DNA from: Nitrososphaeria archaeon | GTDB lineage: Archaea > Thermoproteota > Nitrososphaeria > Conexivisphaerales > UBA164 | Assembly: GCA_029775955.1 (NCBI GenBank) | Contig: JARVJW010000137.1 | Span: forward strand, 1-10,162 | DNA: 10,162 nucleotides | Reading direction: 5' to 3' | In this document: positions 5,521 through 10,162 of the stretch, piece by piece | Layout: every line of letters begins with the position of its first letter | Position numbering within the stretch: position 1 is the stretch's first letter | Made by a program: the position numbers and the translations under genes | The notes under the pieces: generated by a model | Seen by the model: only the letters and a program-made list of their open reading frames with translations | Told to the model about the DNA's origin: nothing | Database searches by the model: none

Positions 5521-6891
5521 TTATTGTCTTGTTTCATTATTTATGGAAACCTTTTTTGCCAATTGACTTATGTAATCATATGTTTCAGGGTGAATGTGCA
5601 TAAAGTGGGCATAGGAGTTATTTATATTAAACCCATCTAAGCCATTTATACCTGTACCCTTTTCGTATTTAATTGAAAAATCATATTTTGACCTTAAAAC
5701 CAATTTTGAATAGTGAAATTCATGGCCAAGCAACATCGTTCCCTTGGTTGCAAACGGCGTATCCCTCAGGGTTATGCCCCTTGCGTAACCGTGGCCAACT
5801 GGCCTATCAAACATAACGCTTACAGCATCAATTATGCCTACCATCTTATATTCACCGCCATTATAAACAATTGAATCCGTTAGGTACATCAACCCACCAC
5901 ATTCTGCATACAGGTACCCCCCACGTTCTATAAATGTTCTTATATATGACCTGAATGGTTTGTTTTTTTCGAGCATGTCAGAATATATTTCTGGAAACCC
6001 CCCACCTATCAAAATCAGGTCAACGTTTGAGCTTTGATCTCTTTCTGGATCAATAAATTCAACTTTTCCCACCTTTGATGCGATTTCAATTGTTTCAGGA
6101 TAATAAAATGTAAATGACCTGCCAGACAATATCCCAATTCTGGTTTCAGATTTTTCAAAAACGGTATCCTCAGTTAGATTTACATTTAGGGGTTCAACAT
6201 TTTCCCTTGCAACCATCATAACCTTTTCTGCATTTATATTGCCTGAAATATTATAAAATGTTTCAGCAATTTCGCCTGACCCCTTTTCCCTTGCATGGAC
6301 AAGCCCAAGATGTCTGTAGCCCATTGTCTTTTCTATTGTGCTGCTTTTACTTATGAATCCCAATAGTTCTATTCTTTCATCATTGATTATTTTAGACATT
6401 TTGTCCACCTGCTGTGGCACAACGTTCGTTAAAATGACACCTGCCAGCTTCACATCTTTATCGAATCCCCTCAATCCCTGCAAAATAGCTCCAGCTGTCC
6501 TGTTTATCCTTTCACCGTTTATTACAATTATCACCGGCGATTTTAGAATCTTTGCCATCTGCGCTGTGCTACCTTCTTCTGTTATTCCATCTGGACTGTC
6601 AAAAAGGCCTGCAACGCCCTCAATTATGGCTATCCCCTTTCCATTAGAAAACCTGTTAAATCTATCAACCACTTTGTCTTTCATAAGCACATGATCCAGG
6701 TTCCTGCTTGGCATCCCTGTCAATGCTTCATGGTAGCTTGGATCTATAAAATCCGGACCAACCTTGAACATGGATACATTTATCCCTTTTTTAATAAGTG
6801 CAGAGGCAATTGCCAAGGTTGCTACTGTTTTGCCATTTTTCCCCTTATATGATGATATTATAAGCCTTGGAACGTCATTGACTTCCTGCAA
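5521..6891 (-). CDS. dsrN: CobB/CbiA-type siroheme amidase (DsrN-like)
   Basis: A 456-residue two-domain enzyme of the cobyrinic acid a,c-diamide synthase family. The N-terminal ATP-using domain shows a P-loop (YKGKNGKT, about 15-22), KVGPDFIDPSYH (43-54), NLD (64-66), IEGVAGLFDS (90-99) and GSTAQMAK (107-114). The C-terminal glutamine amidotransferase domain shows LIGGGFPE (294-301), YAECGGLMYL with the nucleophile Cys331, GHEFHYS (389-395) and the His pair in MHIHPE (432-434). In dsr clusters this family (DsrN) is known to amidate siroheme to siro(heme)amide for DsrAB. Its position 10 bases after dsrC supports that role over cobalamin synthesis (CbiA), though both remain possible. The P-loop lacks the usual first glycine. 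The start is a TTG at 6891 directly after an in-frame stop, without a good ribosome site. Confidence 0.85.
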   Translation of the reverse strand: MQEVNDVPRLIISSYKGKNGKTVATLAIASALIKKGINVSMFKVGPDFIDPSYHEALTGMPSRNLDHVLMKDKVVDRFNRFSNGKGIAIIEGVAGLFDSPDGITEEGSTAQMAKILKSPVIIVINGERINRTAGAILQGLRGFDKDVKLAGVILTNVVPQQVDKMSKIINDERIELLGFISKSSTIEKTMGYRHLGLVHAREKGSGEIAETFYNISGNINAEKVMMVARENVEPLNVNLTEDTVFEKSETRIGILSGRSFTFYYPETIEIASKVGKVEFIDPERDQSSNVDLILIGGGFPEIYSDMLEKNKPFRSYIRTFIERGGYLYAECGGLMYLTDSIVYNGGEYKMVGIIDAVSVMFDRPVGHGYARGITLRDTPFATKGTMLLGHEFHYSKLVLRSKYDFSIKYEKGTGINGLDGFNINNSYAHFMHIHPETYDYISQLAKKVSINNETRQ

Positions 6892-6901
6892 TTATAATCT
6901 A

Positions 6902-7237
6902 TCAGACACATCCTGTTGGCTTTGGGGCCCCTGCCACTTTACAGGCTCCATGGGCTGGACCGTCAGGAAACAGTTCATATATGCTTTCAAGTGTTTCACC
7001 ACTTTCCTTAGTCATCATTCTTATGGGTGGGCAAACCCCGTAAGTCTCCCAATATTGCCTCAGATACTTGACAAGCTTCCAGTGCCTTTCTGTCATTTCC
7101 TTTACCCCTTCAACATTTACGGCCATCCACTCAGCTACCTTATTATCCCAAACCTCTGGATTTTGCAGAAAGCCGTCTTCATCCAGTATTATCCTTTTTC
7201 CATCAACTTCATATTCCCCAGGATAAGATATGGTCAT
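6902..7237 (-). CDS. dsrC: Sulfur carrier protein DsrC
   Basis: A 111-residue protein of the DsrC/TusE family, the sulfur-carrying partner of DsrAB. The C-terminal arm GACKVAGAPKPTGCV has both redox cysteines, Cys99 and the penultimate Cys110, which is the mark of true DsrC and separates it from TusE, which has only the last one. These cysteines form the trisulfide released by DsrAB and are known to be reoxidised or reduced by the membrane complex DsrMK. The N-terminal part DGKRIILDEDGFLQNPEVW and the segment YGVCPPIRMMTKESG are also typical. Cys69 in GVCPPIR is an additional cysteine. ATG start at 7237. It lies 69 bases after dsrB, a larger gap than elsewhere in the cluster, and that gap has its own AT-rich promoter-like stretch. 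Confidence 0.96.
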   Translation of the reverse strand: MTISYPGEYEVDGKRIILDEDGFLQNPEVWDNKVAEWMAVNVEGVKEMTERHWKLVKYLRQYWETYGVCPPIRMMTKESGETLESIYELFPDGPAHGACKVAGAPKPTGCV

Positions 7238-7306
7238 TTTATTTCACTGCATTTTATTCTAAAATTGAGTTAATTAAACTTTGTTATTCAAAATTGAAAA
7301 ATATGA
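7238..7306 (-). promoter_or_regulatory. Possible separate promoter of dsrC between dsrB and dsrC
   Basis: The 69-base gap is strongly AT-rich. On the minus strand GTTTAATTAAC lies about 40 bases before the dsrC ATG and TTTAGAATAAAA about 20 bases before. Neither is at the ideal distance, and no strong ribosome site is present. DsrC is often made in excess over DsrAB, so an extra promoter is plausible but unproven. Confidence 0.3.
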
Positions 7307-8434
7307 TCAAATGTATTTTATGAATTGCCTAACTCCAAAATTCCAATTTATTTCAGTGCAAGAGTTATGCCTCCCCTTAGGAACCCCTACCTTAGTTATA
7401 AAATCATCCAGGCCGATCCTGTCTATCATGTCCCCCAACCTTTCGCCCGGTTTCGCATTGTTTTTCCACACATCAACTATCTTCCTCACTGCTGCAACAA
7501 TTTCCCTATATTCAGGTGGATTAACTGGAATCCAGGGTATTATCCTGTAACCCAGCCTGGGCCCTGACCCAGTGTTGCTTGTTTTACCCCCAACAAATAT
7601 AGCAACCCCGATCTTATCTGGGTCCCAGTCAAAATAATCACAGACATTTTTGCATCTCCCACAAGCAATGCACCTCTTTTCGTCTACCTCGATTCCTACA
7701 GAACCGTCAGGATTTCCAAAAAGCTTTATTGCATTAACTGGGCAGACCGCTTGAACGTCAGGGACAACTTTCTTTAATGCTTCAGCTGATGTTGGCAGGC
7801 AGAACTTTATCCTTTCAGGGTCAGGCTTTGGAGCCTGCCCCCAGTGTCCCATCACAACAATGTCACCCGCAAGGGTGCCTGCGCAGATGTTTGTGCATCC
7901 TGAAACAAATATCATGAGTTTAGAAGGCAGCTTCTCACTTCCAGTAAAGTAAGGCATAAAGTAATCGTCAAGTTCCTTCGTTATAGATGGCGCATCAACT
8001 GCAAATGTAGAACATGTCAAATAAGCAGTGCAAGAAGATATATGCCATAGAGAGTTTCCCCATCCGCCAGCAGGGAAACCATATTTTCCCATTTCCTCAA
8101 CTATCTTCTGCGCGCTTTCAAGTGACCCGGCAAGGAATTCTACGTTCATGCCTCGTGTAGCCCTTACGACTTTTAGGCCATAAGCATCTGCGACTTCAAT
8201 TATCTTCTTTATACTTTCAGTGCTCAACCTTGAATTTGGCGGCAACCCTACTTTTATGGTAAAAACCCTTTCCCCTGACTCAGCAATATGCTCTATGATT
8301 CCGTTATCATAAAACTTTCTATCTACCCATTTGCCGTAATTCCTCTTTACTATATCCGGCAACTGACTTGCATATGGCATGGGAAGCCTTTTGTTGATCC
8401 TGTCTATCGGATCTGGGTTAAAACTAAGTGACAT
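7307..8434 (-). CDS. dsrB: Dissimilatory sulfite reductase subunit beta
   Basis: A 375-residue subunit of the siroheme-containing enzyme that interconverts sulfite and DsrC-bound reduced sulfur. Around the siroheme-[4Fe-4S] site it has SCTAYLTC (Cys135, Cys141) and SGCTNIC (Cys180, Cys184), a full Cx5C...Cx3C motif. Known DsrB proteins instead have a single Cys in the first block and ACCxxxC in the second. A ferredoxin domain follows: AVCP (Cys231) and CIACGRCKNVC (Cys255, 258, 261, 265). The segment NAKPGERLGDMIDRIGLDDFITKVG near the C-terminus is the DsrB hallmark, so I call it beta despite the unusual cluster motif. ATG start at 8434, two bases after the dsrA stop, with a GGTGG-type ribosome site. 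It is translated together with dsrA and must pair with it as alpha2beta2. Confidence 0.95.
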   Translation of the reverse strand: MSLSFNPDPIDRINKRLPMPYASQLPDIVKRNYGKWVDRKFYDNGIIEHIAESGERVFTIKVGLPPNSRLSTESIKKIIEVADAYGLKVVRATRGMNVEFLAGSLESAQKIVEEMGKYGFPAGGWGNSLWHISSCTAYLTCSTFAVDAPSITKELDDYFMPYFTGSEKLPSKLMIFVSGCTNICAGTLAGDIVVMGHWGQAPKPDPERIKFCLPTSAEALKKVVPDVQAVCPVNAIKLFGNPDGSVGIEVDEKRCIACGRCKNVCDYFDWDPDKIGVAIFVGGKTSNTGSGPRLGYRIIPWIPVNPPEYREIVAAVRKIVDVWKNNAKPGERLGDMIDRIGLDDFITKVGVPKGRHNSCTEINWNFGVRQFIKYI

Positions 8435-8436
8435 AC

Positions 8437-9675
8437 CTATACACCACCTTCATTATAGTACTCCTTAAGCAGGCCTTTTGACCACTCAGCATATTCCTGC
8501 CTCTCATCTTCAGAAAGCACAACGCCAGTGGTGAACCTCAAATGAGATGATGGAGTGGCCTTGGGTTTGTCTGGCAGGGTTTGCTGAGCTATATCACTTA
8601 TTACCCTGTACCCCTTTCTCAGGATGAGGTCAGCAAGCCTGTGCCTCCTAGGAGCATTGTCTACATACGTATCAATCGTTTTAAGCACAAATGGCATGGC
8701 TTCCTGGTAATTATCAAGAAGGGCAACCCCCCAGCTGAGTCTTGGGCCATAGTGCGCCTGAGCATGGGAGCCTACAAGAAGTGCTATCCTCCTGTCCTTT
8801 CCTGGCTTGATTGCTGGAAATGCCTGCTTGATACAGTTCATTGCCTTCAGACACTTACTGCCGTCTATCTTTATTTCCCTCTTTTCGTTATCCCAGCTTA
8901 TTGCCCCTGAAGGACATCGAGCAACTAGCTCCTTAGGGTCAACTTTACCGCTCTCTATCATCACCCTTAGTGCTGCTTCGTCAACATATGGAGCACCAAC
9001 CCAGGTGCCTATAAATGAAAAATCAGACCTTGCATTTGAGGTAGCGCAGTCAAGTGGGCATCCGCTGAACTTGAACTTTAACTTATAAGGGAACATCTGG
9101 GTGTTCAGGTACTTATATATCTGTGGATTGCTTCTGAAAAAGTCCATTGCCTGCATTGTATCATACAGAGCATATTCACATAGTGCTTGCCCAGGGCAGG
9201 CATAGAACTCCCTGAATGTATCCCCCGAACCACCAACATCAGACCCCATTATTGCCCTAATGGCATCAACCGCGCTATCAGCCTTCTCGCTCTGGATGTT
9301 TATTACAATTGACCCAGTGTTTCCAGCAAATTCGACAAGGCCTATTCCATAATTGTCAGCAACCTCCACAAGCTTTCTTAAGTATGATGTTGAAAGGAAC
9401 CTCCCAGCAGGTGAAAAAGTTCGGAAGTGTGTTTCGGAAACTTTGCCGTCCCTCGACCTCCTGGCTAAAATTCCGCTAAAAACATACTTAACCCTGAATG
9501 ACCCGCTGTACCATGGAGAATACTTGTGCGCAATCCCCCATGCATAGTACTCGACAGGGTATTTTGTCTTTTTAAGCTCAGTTATATGGCTTGGCCAAGG
9601 TCCTTTCTCAAGGCTATCAAGCATCCCCATATCTTTATCAGTAACATTTTGTTCCATTTTTCCCGCAGAGCTCAT
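8437..9675 (-). CDS. dsrA: Dissimilatory sulfite reductase subunit alpha
   Basis: A 412-residue catalytic partner of DsrB. Family landmarks in order: LEKGPWPSHITELKK (22-36), HFRTFSPAGRF (83-93), LGGSG-like VGGSGD (147-152), the siroheme-cluster ligands CPGQALC (Cys160, Cys166) and FSGCPLDC (Cys206, Cys210), ARSDFSFIGTW (215-225), and the C-terminal HRLADLILRKG (345-355). The inserted ferredoxin domain is altered. Cys254 (RCPSGAI), Cys275 and Cys281 remain, but the usual CxxCxxC reads CLKAMNC, with Ala278 in place of the middle cysteine. The extra cluster may be absent or of another type. ATG start at 9675 with a TATA-like promoter and inverted repeat just upstream. First gene of the dsrA-dsrB-dsrC-dsrN run. 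Confidence 0.95.
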   Translation of the reverse strand: MSSAGKMEQNVTDKDMGMLDSLEKGPWPSHITELKKTKYPVEYYAWGIAHKYSPWYSGSFRVKYVFSGILARRSRDGKVSETHFRTFSPAGRFLSTSYLRKLVEVADNYGIGLVEFAGNTGSIVINIQSEKADSAVDAIRAIMGSDVGGSGDTFREFYACPGQALCEYALYDTMQAMDFFRSNPQIYKYLNTQMFPYKLKFKFSGCPLDCATSNARSDFSFIGTWVGAPYVDEAALRVMIESGKVDPKELVARCPSGAISWDNEKREIKIDGSKCLKAMNCIKQAFPAIKPGKDRRIALLVGSHAQAHYGPRLSWGVALLDNYQEAMPFVLKTIDTYVDNAPRRHRLADLILRKGYRVISDIAQQTLPDKPKATPSSHLRFTTGVVLSEDERQEYAEWSKGLLKEYYNEGGV

Positions 9676-9684
9676 ATTTTAAAA

Positions 9685-9712
9685 AATAATATTTAATATA
9701 AAAAATATTATT
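9685..9712 (-). promoter_or_regulatory. dsr operon promoter with a 10 bp inverted repeat
   Basis: On the minus strand TTTTTATATTAAAT (about 9692-9705) is centred near 24 bases before the dsrA ATG, a normal archaeal TATA distance for a leaderless message. It lies between the arms of a perfect inverted repeat, AATAATATTT (9685-9694) and AAATATTATT (9703-9712), with an 8-base spacer. A dimeric repressor bound here would cover the TATA box. AT-rich DNA makes such repeats easier to form by chance, so operator function is an inference. Confidence 0.5.
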
Positions 9713-9723
9713 CCACAAAATTG

Positions 9724-10162
9724 GCTAATTACTTACAGACATTTAAGTACGATTGTATCACAGTGAACAGCAGAAGGTTTTATTGGAAAAGCACTTTGGG
9801 GCATGTCGTTGGGTGTATAATTCATTTCCTTAAAGTCAGGAATATGCAGAACACATGAATGACAAGGGGCTGACCGTTTTTGAAACCATAAAGATGCTCA
9901 CGATATTGAAAAAGGATATGGCTAAATGAGGTCAATTCACAGAGCCTACAGCGTTCCCCTGTAAAACTCGATATTGTATTCAAATCAACGCGGATTACCC
10001 AAAATCAAAAAAAGGTAAACAGCACTTTATCGTGCCATCTGGATTAAAGGCCTTGGGAAAAAGCTGATCACACCAAAGTTTCCTGATGGGATAAAATATA
10101 GGGATAAATCACCAATTCCAGAAAACATAAAACAGATAATTGTAACAAAGGATGTTGACCGT
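9724..10162 (+). pseudogene. tnpB: Broken TnpB copy, N-terminal part
   Basis: Translation in shifting frames gives RLYHSEQQKVLLEKHFGACR, then EYAEHMNDKGLTVFETIKML, then KGKQHFIVPSGLKALGK and finally the segment LITPKFPDGIKYRDKSPIP, all of which align in order with the left tnpB copy. Stop codons (9831-9833 and within MAK-stop near 9927) and at least two single-base shifts break it, so no protein is made from this part. The first 340 bases are clearly diverged from the left copy, but bases 10065-10161 are identical to it. The gene is cut by the right edge. It lies divergent from dsrA, and the region upstream of it is the dsrA promoter. Confidence 0.82.
10065..10161 (+). repeat. 97 bp perfect inverted repeat, right copy
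   Basis: Matches the left copy exactly and begins abruptly at 10065, where the similarity to the left tnpB jumps from clearly diverged to complete. See the left tnpB and the tnpB pseudogene. Confidence 0.95.

Noticed and set aside
6764..7550. Plus-strand open frames antisense to dsrN, dsrC and dsrB
   Set aside because: Their opposite strands encode well-conserved proteins; the plus-strand translations look like antisense shadows, without family motifs or ribosome sites.
1..10162. CRISPR array or defence island
   Set aside because: No regularly spaced repeats with spacers and no cas genes; tnpB is the only nuclease-like gene and belongs to an insertion element.

Overview
The window looks like a complete contig, or most of one, from an archaeon that is probably in or near the Thermoplasmata. 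The evidence is the conserved archaeal gene run rpoN–enolase–rps2–MEMO, promoters with TATA boxes 24-30 bases before the start codon (mostly leaderless genes), GGAGG ribosome sites at internal operon genes, and archaeal-type insertion sequences. The exact lineage is an inference. I see no marker that fixes it.

Layout. Bases 1-465 hold the 5' part of a tnpB gene (IS200/IS605, IS1341 type) on the minus strand, running off the left edge. Bases 521-3485 hold the housekeeping operon rpoN, eno, rps2, MEMO, transcribed leftward with overlapping or nearly touching genes. Bases 3524-4360 hold a decayed IS5-like element that still has terminal inverted repeats and a 9-10 bp target duplication. It landed just upstream of the rpoN promoter. 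An AT-rich gap of about 310 bases with the satP promoter follows, then a six-helix acetate/succinate-type transporter at 4673-5314 on the plus strand. Bases 5315-5520 form a convergent gap with T-runs for both strands and a strong hairpin that resembles an orphan IS605 end. Bases 5521-9675 hold a leftward dsrA, dsrB, dsrC, dsrN cluster. Bases 9724-10162 hold a broken tnpB copy on the plus strand.

Function. DsrAB is the siroheme-containing dissimilatory sulfite reductase. DsrC carries the persulfide/trisulfide on its two C-terminal cysteines. DsrN is expected to amidate siroheme to the form DsrAB uses. The window therefore encodes the soluble core of dissimilatory sulfur metabolism. Its electron partners (DsrMK and others) and the activation genes (sat, apr) are not here, so the direction (sulfite reduction or sulfur oxidation) cannot be decided. 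The transporter may supply or export acetate or a related acid, but no operon links it to dsr.

Most unusual points: DsrB has the full Cx5C...Cx3C siroheme-cluster motif normally associated with DsrA; DsrA has lost one cysteine of its ferredoxin cluster motif; and the two window ends share a perfect 97 bp inverted repeat inside tnpB copies that are otherwise clearly diverged, which points to gene conversion or an assembly junction.
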